Positions 1 through 11,418 are shown, counted from the stretch's first letter. The stretch: 64,000 nucleotides of DNA from Larix kaempferi (GCA_027924585.1 BSBM01000646.1:62001-126000), one strand, 5' to 3'. The notes: generated from the letters alone by a model not told the origin. A program made the numbers and translations.

Positions 1-651
1 TTGATGAGAATGCTCCCTCTTGGGCTTACTTCTCTTGGTGTGAGTTGTGATAGCTTGGTCTTCACTTCCCATCTTTTCTTCTCGAGCTACAAGCCTAGAT
101 TCTTCTTGTGAACATTCCTCCTATAGTCTATTGAAGGAGATCAACTTCCTTCTTGCACAGATACCTTAGATGAAGGAGTCCCATGACCTAGGTAGGCCAT
201 TCAATGCAATCATGACAATTTCTCCATTCTCCACTACTTCATCCACTGCTTCAAGTTGTTCTTTGATTTGAGAGACCTTAGTAAAGTAGGATTGGATGGT
301 CTCTCCAGTTTGGAACTTTACCCCTTTCAATTGTTTTCGCAGAGTCATCTTCCGATTTATATTATTTCCTTCAAACAACTTGGCCAAGGAGTCAAACATC
401 TCCTTAGGTGTCTTTAGAGAAGACACATGGGGTATGAGATGGTCTTTTATAGAATCAACAATGATTCTCTTGGCTTTGACCAAGTTCTTCTTATGTAAGG
501 CCTTAGCCTCATCTCCCTCTGGAATTGGAACCTCTTCTTTTATGTAGCTGTCCAAATCATTTTCTTCTAGGATTAACCCAATCCTATACTTCCATGCTCG
601 AAAGTTGTCAACTCCTTCAAGCTTATCCTCAAGCTTGGTGTGGTGAGACAT
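1..651 (-). pseudogene. gag: copia gag (UBN2-type), broken and truncated
   Basis: The start at 649-651 opens a copia-type gag (nucleocapsid/capsid precursor, cytoplasmic particles). The first 161 residues show the UBN2-family pattern: a tryptophan motif (FRAWKYRIGLIL), then KTPKEMFDSL, then GLPRSWDSF near the end. Two in-frame stops follow, TAA at 166-168 and TAG at 121-123. At these places related gag proteins usually carry Gln and Trp, so the changes look like C-to-T and G-to-A. The same frame continues as a charged stretch to base 1 without a zinc knuckle yet. Neighbours are the long leader on its 5' side and the window edge on the other. It is not a functional gene. Confidence 0.88.
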
Positions 652-1383
652 CTTAATGAGAAACTCAAATGGAAATAAAATATTTAGGTCTTACCACTTG
701 ATTTGCTGAAAACCGGATCCGGCGCTGGATTAGGGTTTGTTAGAGAAACCCTAAAAATTTAAACTTTGAATTCCAAAATTCTGAATGGATGGAAAGATGC
801 GCCTTGCTGAGCTGATCAAGCTGGTATACTTCAATTTTGAAATATGAAAAATTTGACCCCTCAAAATTGCTTTTGAAACTTTCAGATCTTCTAGTCAAAA
901 TCCCGAACGAGGGTTTGATAATGCCCAGGGTTTTGCCCATCCAAAAAGTTCGATCTTGTGCTCTAAACTTCGATTTTTCTGAGGAGAATCCAGTCGTGGT
1001 CATAGATTTCAAAAATTCTAACTTTTGCAGAAACCCTAATTTTCCACCTTTCCAATCAAAATCCCGAACTAGGGTTTGATGATGCCTGGGGTTCTGCCCA
1101 ACCAAAAGGTTCGATCTTGGTCTCTAAACTTCGATTTTCTTGAGGAGCATCTAGCCGTGGTCTTGGATTCCAAAAATTCCAACTTTCTCCGAAACCCTAA
1201 TTTCTCGCAGTAGTGACGGGCCAAAAACTGAAAGTGCTCAGAATTGAATTCTGTCTCGACAGAAAGATGCGCACTTCCAAGGAGAGCCAGCCTAGCCTCA
1301 TTCCTTTGATGATCTGAGGAGATAAACCCAAATATTAAGAAGCCCTAGATTCCATAGCTGCATAGTGTCTTCTTCTTATCTCG
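652..1383 (-). other. copia A untranslated leader with internal repeats
   Basis: This is noncoding sequence between the primer binding site and gag. It contains two to three imperfect copies, each about 170 bases, of a block that includes AAACCCTA, CCTCAGAAAAATCG and TTTTTGGTTGGG motifs on the minus strand. The same blocks occur in the leader of element F (56470-57650). Short frames here are chance. Confidence 0.7.
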
Positions 1384-1395
1384 ACTCTAATACCA
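1384..1395 (-). other. primer binding site, initiator tRNA-Met type
   Basis: The minus strand reads TGGTATTAGAGT directly after the LTR. It differs at two positions, both explicable as C-to-T, from the TGGTATCAGAGC complementary to the 3' end of initiator tRNA-Met. Element F has the unmutated form. Confidence 0.85.
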
Positions 1396-2021
1396 TGTTA
1401 GTTTTTCGATAATTTCATTCAAAACATTATCTTAGGATCCTACTAAGAGAATAACATGCATAACATAACAATCATAAACAAAAGAGACACAAAGTTTCCT
1501 CGGGGAAAACCAAGAAGGTGAAAAACCCCTCAACTTCCTCAGAGATAGAATAAGCCCCAAAACAAAGATCACAAAGATCAATCCCCAAAAGATATATAAC
1601 TCCAGCATCTACTCCTCCACTTGTGCGCACTCCTCTCTCAACTAATGCGAGTTGGATGAGTGAGTGAATGAATAGAATGAGAGGCACTCACTCTCTATTT
1701 ATACTTTATTTCACTTGACTTTTAACTCTAACTAGGTCGGCCCCAACTTAACCACTTAACATAATGCTGACACTAGGTCGACCCCACTAGGGTGGTCTAA
1801 TAACCCTTTAACCCACATAACTCATATAGGGTCGACCCCACCAAGGTGGTCTAATAACCCATCATATATAAGTTACAACACTTACAATATAACTTGCGAC
1901 ACTTGCAAATACAAATGACGACACTTCCAATCGGAGGAATAATACATCTCCGTTGGAGATACAATAAAATACAAATGTAATATACAAGTGAATATCTTCC
2001 GAAGTTACAAATACATCAACA
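1396..2021 (-). repeat. 5' LTR of copia A
   Basis: 626 bases on the minus strand, starting TGTTGATG and ending TAACA, so the ends form the inverted repeat TGTT/AACA. It aligns end to end with the F LTR at 55820-56457. A TATA-like AGTATAAATAG on the minus strand lies near 1700. Confidence 0.9.
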
Positions 2022-2763
2022 ATAATGACCTAGAGAAGCCTATAGATGAAAAACAACTTGTAATTTGGAAGAGTAAAGATAAAAAGGCGTATGCTTTAAT
2101 TTCTGCTTCTGTAACTGAAGAGGTTACAAGTCAACACATTCTTTCTAGCACCACAACATTTACAACGTTAAAGAAATTAAAAGATATATATGACTCCCAT
2201 TCAGAACTAGAAATTATTCAATTGTTGATGAGGTTATTTAATCTTGAACTGAAAGAAAATGATCCCATGAAGTTAGCTTTTGAAATTAAAGCCATTTTTC
2301 ATTGTATTGAATCAACCGGTGTCAAAGTTGATCTGCAACTCACTGCATTCATTAAAGTCCTATATCCTACCTATTCACACTATTAGAATCGCTTCAAGCT
2401 AGTGGACAGATGAAAGCCATGACTTTTGATATTCTTGTAGACAAAAATGTTGAAAGAGAGAAAGCCTTTGGGAAGAAGGAATCTCTTTCCAATTCTACTA
2501 TTTAAAGTCTGTGTCTCGCCCAGAAAGAGCAGAAGCCTAGAGGGGAGTCTACTAGACCTGACCATAGTAGTAGAGGTCCTGGTAGGAGAACATTTAGAGG
2601 CAGGGGGGTAATCATCATCAAGATGACAGACAACAAAAATATGTCCAGAATGATAGGCAATCTGTTAAATGCTATAGATGTGGAAAACTTGGTCATACTG
2701 CCAATTATTGTCATACTCCTTGGGAAAAGATTAATGAGAAGAAAGAGCAACAACCTTCAGACA
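2022..2763 (+). pseudogene. gag: copia B gag, 3' two-thirds, frameshifted
   Basis: The coding trace starts abruptly at 2022, where element A ends. It contains the UBN2-like stretch TFTTLKKLKDIYDSHSELE and a later KAMTFDILVDKNVEREKAF block in a different frame. A CCHC zinc knuckle (CYRCGKLGHTANYC) lies in a third frame, with its Cys, Cys, His and Cys codons at 2670, 2679, 2694 and 2709. Stops near 2385 and 2503 and at least two frame changes break it. The product would have packaged retrotransposon RNA. Confidence 0.82.
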
Positions 2764-2846
2764 AAGGAAAACCACCTGAATTTTCTCACTATATAGTTGC
2801 ACATTGTAATCTTAGTATTAATGAAGTTTTTAGCACTTCTTTTGCT

Positions 2847-4232
2847 TTGTGGGAAGATACTTGGATTTTAGATACTGGAGCCACATGTCATATGACCTTC
2901 AGAAGAGATTGTTTTGAGACATTTAGTGATCATATTGATGGTATAATTTATTTTGCTGATAAGTCACAGTTGAAGCCCTCAGGAATTGGTTCTATTCGAC
3001 TTAAGTTACCCGGACTTGCTGATTATATTTTGCATGATGTTCTTTATATTCCTCAATTAAAAAGAAATTTGATGTCTCTCATACAAGTTAGGCAACAAAG
3101 ACATTCTATACATATGTTTGATGGTATAATTGAAATACGAAGAACATGTGATGATGTGATTTTTATGACTGGTGTTGAAGAAGACAAACTTTTAAAACTA
3201 AAAGGGACATCATCTTTTTCATCCAACTCAGCTCTTATGGCTCAGCATTGTGATACTCTGTCTTCCAGCTTATTGTGGCATGCTCATTTTGGTCATATCA
3301 ATTATGACAGTATCATAATTATGAAGCAACAAGGTATACAAGGGATTCCTACTATTCCAAGAAAATTGTCTCCATGTAATGCTTGTATTTTAGGCAAGCA
3401 TTGTAAGAAGCCTTTTTATAGTTCTACTTCCAGAGCTTCCAGGAAGTTAGGACTTATACATTCAGATTTATGTGGGCCCATGCATGTTCCATCTGTCAAT
3501 GGTAACAAATATTTGCTAACATTTATTGATGACTACACCAAGATGTGTTGGGTTTACTTGTTGAAAGAGAAATCACAAGTTTTTGCAACTTTTAAGAATT
3601 TTTATTTATGGATTGCAAATGAAACTCAACTTAATATTGGCACTCTTCGCTCTGGCGAATACACATCTAATGAATTTGAAAAGTAATTACAAGATAATGG
3701 TATTAAACATCAAACCACCGTTCCTTATTCCCCACAACAAAATGGTGTGGCAAAACGCATGAACAGAACTTTGCTTAATATGGTAAGGTCAATGATGTTT
3801 TTTCAAAATGCCAAGTTGATGTTTTTGGGAGAAGAAGTACTTTGTGTAGTCTATATTCGTAATCGGTATCCTTCTACTGCCATCAATAATAAGTCTCCTT
3901 ATGAAATGTGGCATAATCGACTTCTTGCTATTCAACATTTTAGAGTTTTTGGTTCTCCTTGCTTTGCCTTGATTCCTACACAACAACGTAACAAATTGGG
4001 TGCCAGAAGCCACAAATGTCTTTTTTTGGGATATTCTAATACTTCCAGAGCTTATAGGTTGTATGATGAGGAGAACAACAAATTTATTGTTTCAAGAGAT
4101 GTAGTTTTTCTTGAATTTGATAAAGATGCTTCTACTGTTGATAGACAACTCAATCATTTGGATAAATTCCCTTCCAAGAAGTTTTATTATGAATGGGATA
4201 ATGATCTTCCACATCCTGAAGGGGGGATTTAG
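2847..4232 (+). pseudogene. pol: copia B protease and integrase
   Basis: One frame, interrupted by TAA at 3684-3686, encodes several pol domains. The aspartic protease has the motif LDTGATCHM at its start. The integrase zinc-binding domain has LLWHAHFGHIN and then CNAC. The integrase core begins HSDLCGP and ends with the FGSPCFALIP-type C-terminal region. The second catalytic Asp is missing: the usual SDNGGEY reads SGEYTS near residue 268. The catalytic Glu after NGVA is Lys (NGVAKRMNRT, near 3750), a G-to-A change. The protein could not integrate DNA. It lies between the B gag and RT in the normal copia order. TAG at 4230-4232 ends it. Confidence 0.87.
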
Positions 4233-4247
4233 ATTCTAGATCAGTCT

Positions 4248-5519
4248 GTGGATTTTCCTTCAATTAATTTGCCTTCTATATCAACACGTGATAATGAAGA
4301 AAAAGTAGTCGATAATAATGATTCTGTAGAAGAAAAAATAGATAACAATACAGATTTGAATGACAATAATGCAGAATCAGAAATTGAAGAAGTTATTCAT
4401 CCATCACCGCAGCAGTTTGTTCGTAGACCAATAGGAACAAAGACAATTCCAAAAAGGTTTGTTGAATTTGAGTTAAATTTTTCTATTGTCGTTAATGAGC
4501 CTTCTACTTTTGAAGAAGCTGCTAGTTGTAATGAATGGAAAGATGCAATGCATAAAGAATATGATGCTCTTATTAAAAATGGCACTTGGAGGTTGGTGGA
4601 CCCTCCTATTGGCATTAAACCGATTGGCTCTAAGTGGGTTTATGAAACTAAATATAAAGCTGATGGCTTACTTGACAAATACAAGGCAAGACTTGTAGCA
4701 AAGAGGTATGCTAAAAAATAAGGTATTGATTACATAGAAACGTTTGCTCCTACTGCAAAATGGGGCACTATTAGAACTTTGTTTTCTCTTGCAGCTCAAA
4801 ATGGATGGAAAATACATCATATGGATGTAAAAATTGCCTTTTTAGATGGAGATCTAAAAGAAGATGTCTATATGTTTCAGCCAGAAGGTTTTTCTATTAA
4901 ATGAAAAGAACAAAAGGTATGTAAATTGGTGAAATATTTATATGGTTTGAAAAAAGCACCTCGAGCATGGTATGAGAAGTTAACTGAACATCTTCTCAAA
5001 TTGAATTATAAGCATTTCAATCTAGATGATGCAACTTTATTTGTTAAGAAAGTTGGGCGATCAATTGTATATCTAGTTGTCTATGTTGCTGATTTGCTTA
5101 TCACAGGGAATAATGATGACTATATAGTCTTTATTAAAAAGGAGTTGCAAAAGGTTTTTGACATGACAGATTTGGGATTACTTCATTATTATTTAGGAAT
5201 TGAAGTAGATCAAAAACCAAAGTATATCTTTATTTCTCAGAAGAAGTATATAGGAGATTGTTTGAGTAAATTCGGGATGTTGGATTGTAATTCTGTTTCT
5301 ACTCCAATGGAGCATAATCAAAAGCTTATTTCACATGAAGAAAGTGTATGTGAAAACCCAACAAAGTACAAACAACTTGTTGGAAGCTTGATTTATCTTA
5401 CTACTACTCGTCCTGACATAACTTTTGCTGTAGGAATACTTTCCAGGTTTATGCATCAACCTTGTGAAGGTCATTGGGTCACAACAAAACGAGTGATCAA
5501 ATATTTAAAAGGCACATAG
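4248..5519 (+). pseudogene. pol: copia B reverse transcriptase
   Basis: This continues the integrase frame after the stop at 4230. RT (RVT_2 family) is recognised by GSKWVYETKYKADG, YKARLVAKRYAKK, IHHMDVKIAFLDGDLKEDVY and YLYGLKKAPRAWYEKL. The catalytic YVDD box reads YVAD (near 5085), which would abolish activity. In-frame stops occur at 4719-4721 (Gln to TAA) and near 4902. The frame then runs through TDLGLLHYYLGIEV and RPDITFAVGILSRF into the connection region and ends in TAG at 5517-5519. The encoded enzyme would have copied element RNA into DNA in cytoplasmic particles. Confidence 0.88.
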
Positions 5520-5993
5520 TCATTTGGCATCAAATACTCTAAAGTTTCAGACTTCCATCTTATTGGTTATTCAGATTTAGATTTTGATGGAGATAAAGAG
5601 CATGGGGTGTCTACTTTAGGTTATTTGATGAATATTGGATCAATAGCTATCACTTGGAGATCACGAGAGCAACTAGTTCCTGCTGATTCTACAACTGAAG
5701 CCAAATATGTTGCAGCAGCTCAAGCCACAAAAGAAATCATTTGGCTTTGGAAAATTATTGAAGATTTGCAGGAGAAACAAAAGACTTCAATGCCTCTTTT
5801 TGTTGACAATACTTCTGCAATACAATTGGCAAAGAATCCTAAATTCCATGATCGAACCAAACATATCAATACTAAATATCATTTGATTTGACATCATGTT
5901 GAGGATAAAACTATTCATTTGACTCATTGTCCTACTTCATAGAAAATTGCTGATATATTTACTAAAGCATTGGGAAAAAATTCAGAATGTAAC
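5520..5993 (+). pseudogene. pol: copia B RNase H and pol C-terminus
   Basis: The pol frame continues with the copia RNase H signature. The usual ADYAG-type strand is degraded near 5570. STLGYLMNIGSIAITWRS, TTEAKYVAAAQATKEIIWL and FVDNTSAIQLAKNPKFHDR follow. A TGA at 5889-5891 replaces the Arg usually found after YHLI. A further stop near 5941 precedes the IADIFTKAL end. The enzyme would remove RNA from RNA-DNA hybrids. It is followed at once by the polypurine tract. Confidence 0.85.
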
Positions 5994-6020
5994 TAGGCAT
6001 GTCAGATGACCCTTCGAATT

Positions 6021-6190
6021 AAGGGGGGAATCTTAACTAAATCCTTTGGTGGTTTAGATTAGTTTAATAAACCGGTTACGGTTAGTAACCGATTGGTGGG
6101 AAACCGTTTTTGTTTTATCCAGTATATATTGTATCTTGCTCGCTCTGTTTCTAATTAATAAATATCTTGGAGTTTCTGTTCTTCACTTCC
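6021..6190 (+). repeat. polypurine tract and 3' LTR start of copia B
   Basis: AAGGGGGGAA (6021-6030) lies just after the pol end. The LTR should begin at 6031, where TCTTAAC is probably a mutated TGTTAAC. A TATA-like AGTATATATTG is near 6120. No second B LTR is available for comparison, so the right end is only a guess. Confidence 0.55.
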
Positions 6191-6687
6191 TTCCTTTCTC
6201 CAATAAGCCTTTATTTCCAAAATTTCTATGTCCTTGATTTAACCCCCTCCTCAATATTTCCTTTCTTCTTTCGTTTAAGAACTAAGTCTACTCTCCTCCC
6301 CTCCAAAATACAACCCCTCGTTCTTCGTGAGACCTCTCCTAAATACCATTTCATCCTCCTTCCTTCGTCCCTACTCCACCACCTTCCAATCATAAATACC
6401 ATTACATTTTCCAAGATAGTTTATTAATAAAATATGTTTATCATTTCCCCATGTCCCTCGGGAAGTCACCTAGTTGAATGCCCATTCAACAAGAAATCAT
6501 GACTTATCCCACTTAACTTCCCGAGACAAGTTTTGACAATATAAATTTATTTAATTGTTGTTCTTTAAATGTTTTTAAAGCATCAAGAAAATAAGATAAG
6601 ATCGGTTCAAATAACGAGGATGCTATGTCTTAATTGTTGCACCGAGTGAAATGAGGTGCTCTACAGCCTAGTATGGGGGAGATGTTG
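6191..6687. other. AT-rich sequence without a recognised gene
   Basis: Pyrimidine-rich on the plus strand to about 6410, then AT-rich. A purine run GTATGGGGGAGATG (6673-6686) sits directly before the candidate LTR below and could be its polypurine tract, which would make this the 3' tail of a lost gypsy interior. I see no convincing codons. Confidence 0.4.
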
Positions 6688-6720
6688 TAACGTGTATGTA
6701 GCGTTACATGTAGCGTTGCA

Positions 6721-6866
6721 TCTAATAAAACGTAAAAAGTGATAGTAAAGAGTGAAGTACCATATTATGTAGGCCATTAATAAATTCATGTCATCTAATA
6801 AAATGTAAAAAGTGATAGTAAAAAGTGAAGTACCATATTATGTCGGCCATTAATAAATTCATGCCG
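6721..6866. repeat. tandem duplication of a 73-bp unit
   Basis: Units 6721-6793 and 6794-6866 both start TCTAATAAAA and contain GTAAAAAGTGATAGTAAA and CATATTATGT. They differ at only a few positions. A shorter degraded echo follows to about 6960. Confidence 0.88.
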
Positions 6867-7330
6867 GCTCATAAAATAAAAAAAATTATAAAAAGTATTT
6901 GAAAAAAAACCATGTTGGCTCATAAAATAAAATATGATGAAAAGTAATTAAAATATCGATGTTCATTTATAAAATAAAAACCTAAAACTTAAACTTGGAT
7001 CTATCAATCAAGAGATATCAAATTTCTCGAGTTTAAATTTTAAAAAAGAAATACACCTCAAGAAATTGGATCCCTCTTAGTGCTTGATAGATACGGGTTT
7101 AAGATGGATCTATGCTGGTTTAATTACAATAAGATTCAGCATTGATGTGTTGGGTTAAGATTTAAAGTTTAATAATCATAACCTATTAACATAATATTAT
7201 TTAATTGCAAACTCCCTCTCGACTGTTTAACAAGCAATCTTAATAATAATATTTCATTCCATCCTGTATATAAAACAATATACACAATTTAGTAATCGAT
7301 TAAACACACAATGGACTTTATTGTTTGTTT

Positions 7331-7372
7331 AATAACAATAATAATAATGATGATAATAATAATAATAATAAA
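7331..7372. repeat. AAT-rich trinucleotide microsatellite
   Basis: Runs of AAT/ATA with two TGA interruptions, read directly. Confidence 0.9.
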
Positions 7373-7826
7373 TAACAACATTTACAACTATTTGTTTTTA
7401 AGGACAAGTATCCTATTTATCAAAACATTATCACTGTATTCATAAATAAGCACCCTTAAGGGTTTAAACAATCCTAACAAATATTAAACACAACAATTAT
7501 GCTAACGTATATGAACAATGTTTAAGTTTGCTTATGACAATTTCCCGACAACAATTATAATTGATGACACTTGATCAATTACTCATTACAGTTTTCACAT
7601 ACCATTATGGAATACCTTAATTGACTCGTTTCACACATATACAATAACCTAACATTCATTATCTGAATTTGATTAATGCATAATTAACATATTTACCTAT
7701 GACAACTTCTACAATTATTCAACATGTTAAGTATTTGTACATCGGTATTATCGTACATGTGCAAAGTGTGCATGCGTGGCCAGCACATGCATAGATCGTA
7801 CATGTACTATAAGAAACATCACCTCT

Positions 7827-7828
<2 letters not shown>

Positions 7829-7861
<33 letters not shown>
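7829..7861. repeat. TA dinucleotide microsatellite
   Basis: An uninterrupted TA run of about 16 units. The short frame across it, rich in Ile and Tyr, is not a gene. Confidence 0.95.
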
Positions 7862-7864
<3 letters not shown>

Positions 7865-8934
7865 CTTACAAACAATAATGGTTCATATTGACAGAGCAAT
7901 CATGCATACAAGGCATGACAATCACAAATACCTGACTAGATCAACAGATAAACACATAATCATTTCAACATTATTAGTCATTAATCATTAACCAATTGAG
8001 TTATAACATCATTATATTTTTAGATTCCAAATAATTAATCTATCAATTATTTACAAGGAAGAGACACCTACTACTACTGTTTGTGGTGTCGTAGCTCCCC
8101 CAACCCCACATAGTACTAACTATCACATCCTCCCATCCTAACCTACTTCTGCATCCTACCTATCCTTATCTACTAGTAAATATTTGGTGTCAGCTTCACC
8201 GGCCCAGCCACATATAGAAACTGGGAGCGGTAGCATCGGCTATATAGAGGACCTAGCCTCCCCTAACAGGAATCCGACCATCGTCATCACACGTCTAGGG
8301 GAGCATGACTCGACACAACCCTCCCACGACCTCGGGTATCATAGATCATAGGGTGGACCATCCATCCATCCCTCTCAACATCCTGGGTCTATACCTGATC
8401 CAAACCGTATTGTGCTGTTATCGAGATTATTGGTGTGAGTAATCGTATCATCAACATTGGTAAACAAGGCTCTCTGCAAAAATAGGTATTGTGCCACACT
8501 TCATATCAAGTATTCATATATTACATAGCCCCTGTGTCCCGTGGATTAGTACTTTGCAACCATATATTTATAACAAATGTTTTCATTCGATCATCGGCTG
8601 ATCCATATCATCAATATCATTTCATTTCATCACAAAATCATTAAATTGATCACATCTTAGGTTGGTATCCACGAACCACCTCATATATATCATATTTCAT
8701 CAAGGACGACAATTAAACATACAATGTCATTATGAAAGAAAGGAATCTCATGATAACTACAACATAGTAACTGCATGCACATAATAACATCATAACCATA
8801 GTATCATCATATAATCTGGTCTAACATGCCAAAAATATAGTTTACTCAGTCTAGCTGAGTCCAACAGATAATAAGCAAATAAAGTGCAATGTGTCTGACT
8901 GATAACACGCCTAATCAAAATATTGGGCGTTACA

Positions 8935-9288
8935 GAGTGCCTCCTTCCTATTGAAGTTGGTAAATCAGGGAGTCGGTGCTTCCTTTAGGTCATAGCCTAT
9001 AAAACCAAGGGGTTTGTGCCTCCTTCCAGTTGGTGTTGGAAAACTTTGGAAGTTGGTGCTTCCATGAATGTAATCTTTTTAATATAAGAGAGCATTCTGT
9101 GTTTTTCTCTCGTTTGGGTTTCCACATAAAAATATTTGTGTTATGTGTATTGAACATGTGATGTTGAATGTTTATATTTATGATGAATGCATAGTATAAT
9201 TGTTGTTTAATTTTGTTAAGTAAAAATTGTTGATAAATGCGCTAATACTGATTCACTTCCCCCTCTCAGTATTAATAAGATTCCAACA
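8935..9288 (+). repeat. 5' LTR of copia C, 3' portion
   Basis: Only the last part of the LTR remains, ending TTCCAACA. The upstream part is replaced by the candidate LTR ending at 8934. An AATATAAGAG TATA-like motif lies near 9080. Confidence 0.65.
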
Positions 9289-9290
9289 AT

Positions 9291-9304
9291 TGGTACCAGA
9301 GCGA
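9291..9304 (+). other. primer binding site of copia C
   Basis: TGGTACCAGAGCGA lies two bases after the LTR. It matches the initiator tRNA-Met type (TGGTATCAGAGC) with one change. Confidence 0.8.
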
Positions 9305-9353
9305 GTGTCTTCAGTAACAACCTAACATCTAGAAGATTGATCCTTTCACAAAT

Positions 9354-11418
9354 ATGGACAAGCATGAAGTGCTCTCCACCAACAGAGCACGAATATTTGA
9401 TGGAACCAACTAAAACTTCTGGGGGATAAGAATGGAAGTATATATGCAATCCCTCAGCATTGATATTTGGAAGTCTGCTGAGTATGGTTATAATGTTCCT
9501 GCAACTGCACCAGTTGATCCATTGAAGAGAAGACATTATGAATGCAATGCAATATATAGGAATGCACTGTCATGTGGGTTAATGGAAACTGAATTCACTA
9601 AAGTCATGCATTGTGCCTCAGCAAAGGATGTATGGGACAAGCTCAAAACTATCTATGAAGGAGATGAGAAAGTAAAGAAGGCGAAGCTGTAGACTTACTT
9701 TGGAATATATGAGTATTTGAGAATGAAAGATGAAGAAAATGTTGCCTCATACTTCCTTCGAGTTGATGAGTTAGTTAATGCCATCAAAAGTCTTGGAGTT
9801 ATAGTAACTGAAGAATCAATTGTGCGGAAGATACTAAGAACTCTGCCTCCAAGATTTGACTCAAAGGTGTCCATGCTAGAAGACAGAACCAATCTTGCAT
9901 ATTTAACAAAGGATGAGCTTCATGGGATCCTTACAACGTATGAGATGAGACTGAAAGATAAAATTTCACCAGAAAAGAAGAAGCCTTTAAAGCTACTAGG
10001 AAAGAAAAACATGAGCATGACAAAGGCTCTTGTGAAGAATTAGATGAGGAAGAATCAAAATTTTTGAGAAAGTTGAAAAGAGGGTGTGGTAAGCATAAGG
10101 GTAAGTTACCCTTCAAATGTTTTAAATGTGGAAGAGTAGGCCACTTCGCCTCAAAGTGTCCGTATAAAGAAGACAGAGATAGTGACAACGAAGAAGAGGC
10201 TAATTACAATTAACAAAGGTTGGAATGCACACAGGAAATATATGAGAATAGCAAGAAAGTTGCAAAACAAAGGAAGAGTATGTACACTAAGGAAGACAAC
10301 AGTTCATCCAAAGAAAATGATTGCGACGATAGTCCAAAAGAAGTACTTTTCATGTCCTTTTTGGAAGATGAAAGCAGTGAAGAAAATAAGAAGTGTTGTT
10401 CCTCTATCAAGAAAGACACATCGAATGCGCACAATCAATCAGGAACATTGGGTAATTATTTCTTTAGTGGAACCTTTAATACACCTCCAAAACCTGTCGC
10501 AAAAATTAAATCAGACTGTCAATCTGAAGAAGAAGATGCTACAAAGGTTGACTGGGAAGGTGAATTGGTTAGTTCCTTGGATGAATTAAAGAAGTCAAGA
10601 AGGAAGAACCGAACTCCTACAAGACCAACTATCAAAATATGAAGAACAAGTCAAGCAAGCCAAGGTGATTCAAGAGTCTCTTGAAAAACAGGTTAGTGAA
10701 AAGGAAATGAATGTTGAGAAACAGCTAAATTGTGCATTAGACAAAATTAGAAAGCTTGAAGAAGAGGAGTCATTATTGAAGACATCACTGGAAGAGTCAA
10801 AGAAGAAAAATGAATTGCTGACAAGTCAACTTGAGCAGAATAATAGACAGATCTCTTGCTTAGAAGAAAAATCGACTGAGATAAAAGGGAAGAAACAGGT
10901 TCAATGTCAAATCATGATTGAAACTTGGAAATACATACATTCAAGAAGTGACAAGACTTGTATTGAAGATGAAATGAAGAACAATTTCAAAGATAGCACG
11001 TCGATATTGAATAAGATCGTGAATGATCAAAGATCACCATCAGACAAATTAGGACTTTGGTTATGACATAACAACTGAGAAGGTATGCGATAGAAAGCAC
11101 AGTCCAAATCAAATGAAGTCATTCAGGTATGCTAATTCCTTCAGTAATTACAACTCTTCATGTTACATTACCAGAAGAAGAATAAATACGTTGACGTGCG
11201 CAAGGTGCAATTACAATGGTCATATTGCGAACTATTGTCAAACTGTGATATGTTATGCATGTGATGGTTTTGGACATAAGTCCCAATATTGTCAAAGAAT
11301 AGTAAATAGTCAATATAGAAATACTCTACATAACATCAACAACAATACAAGGATCTCTATCGCAGAAAATAGAGTTGAAGTACAAAGAGGTAGCATGCTA
11401 AGTCCTAACGACATTTGA
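9354..11418 (+). pseudogene. gag: copia C gag with coiled coil and three zinc knuckles
   Basis: I chose the ATG at 9354 because its frame joins the conserved gag text after one stop. UBN2-like motifs follow: KDVWDKLKTIYEGDEKVKKAKL, RVDELVNAIKSLGV and ILRTLPPRFDSKVSMLED. The first CCHC knuckle, CFKCGRVGHFASKC, lies at 10118-10159 in another frame. Next is an acidic, Ser- and Lys-rich region. A strongly heptad-like coiled coil follows (10665-10900; MNVEKQLNCALDKIRKLEEEE). Two adjacent knuckles, CARCNYNGHIANYC (11197-11238) and CYACDGFGHKSQYC (11251-11292), come last. Stops at about 9411 and 9690 and several frameshifts break it. The layout resembles large gag proteins of SIRE/Maximus-like copia elements. 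Normally pol would follow, but here it does not. Confidence 0.82.

Larger units (their letters stand above)
1..2021 (-). mobile_element. Ty1/copia retrotransposon A, 5' part only
   Basis: On the minus strand the order is LTR (2021 to 1396), primer binding site, long leader, then gag running off the left window edge. The LTR and leader closely resemble those of element F (55820 onward), so A and F are one family. A is inserted in the gag gene of element B, whose coding sequence resumes at 2022. The other LTR, pol and the left target duplication lie outside the window; the right target copy would begin ATAAT at 2022. Confidence 0.9.
2022..6190 (+). mobile_element. Ty1/copia retrotransposon B, 5'-interrupted and decayed
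   Basis: Gag, zinc knuckle, protease, integrase, RT, RNase H and polypurine tract follow in copia order on the plus strand. Element A has split it inside gag, so its own 5' LTR and gag start lie beyond A, left of the window. Catalytic residues of integrase and RT are lost, so it is inactive. The right edge (about 6190) is uncertain. Confidence 0.88.
6688..8934 (+). repeat. candidate 2.2-kb LTR, probably Ty3/gypsy
   Basis: The stretch begins TGTAACG and ends CGTTACA, a perfect 7-bp terminal inverted repeat, and is preceded by a purine tract. The flanking 5-mers (GATGT and GAGTG) do not match. It is therefore either a 3' LTR whose interior was deleted or a misjudged boundary. The inside is AT-rich to about 8040 and richer in C to about 8420. 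No second copy is present in the window for proof. Confidence 0.45.

Noticed and set aside
6167-6427. 86-codon plus ORF after element B
   Set aside because: Phe/Ser/Leu-rich translation of a pyrimidine-rich tract; a matching minus ORF exists. No supporting signal.
7776-7991. Short ORF over the TA repeat
   Set aside because: Created by the microsatellite; no similarity or context.
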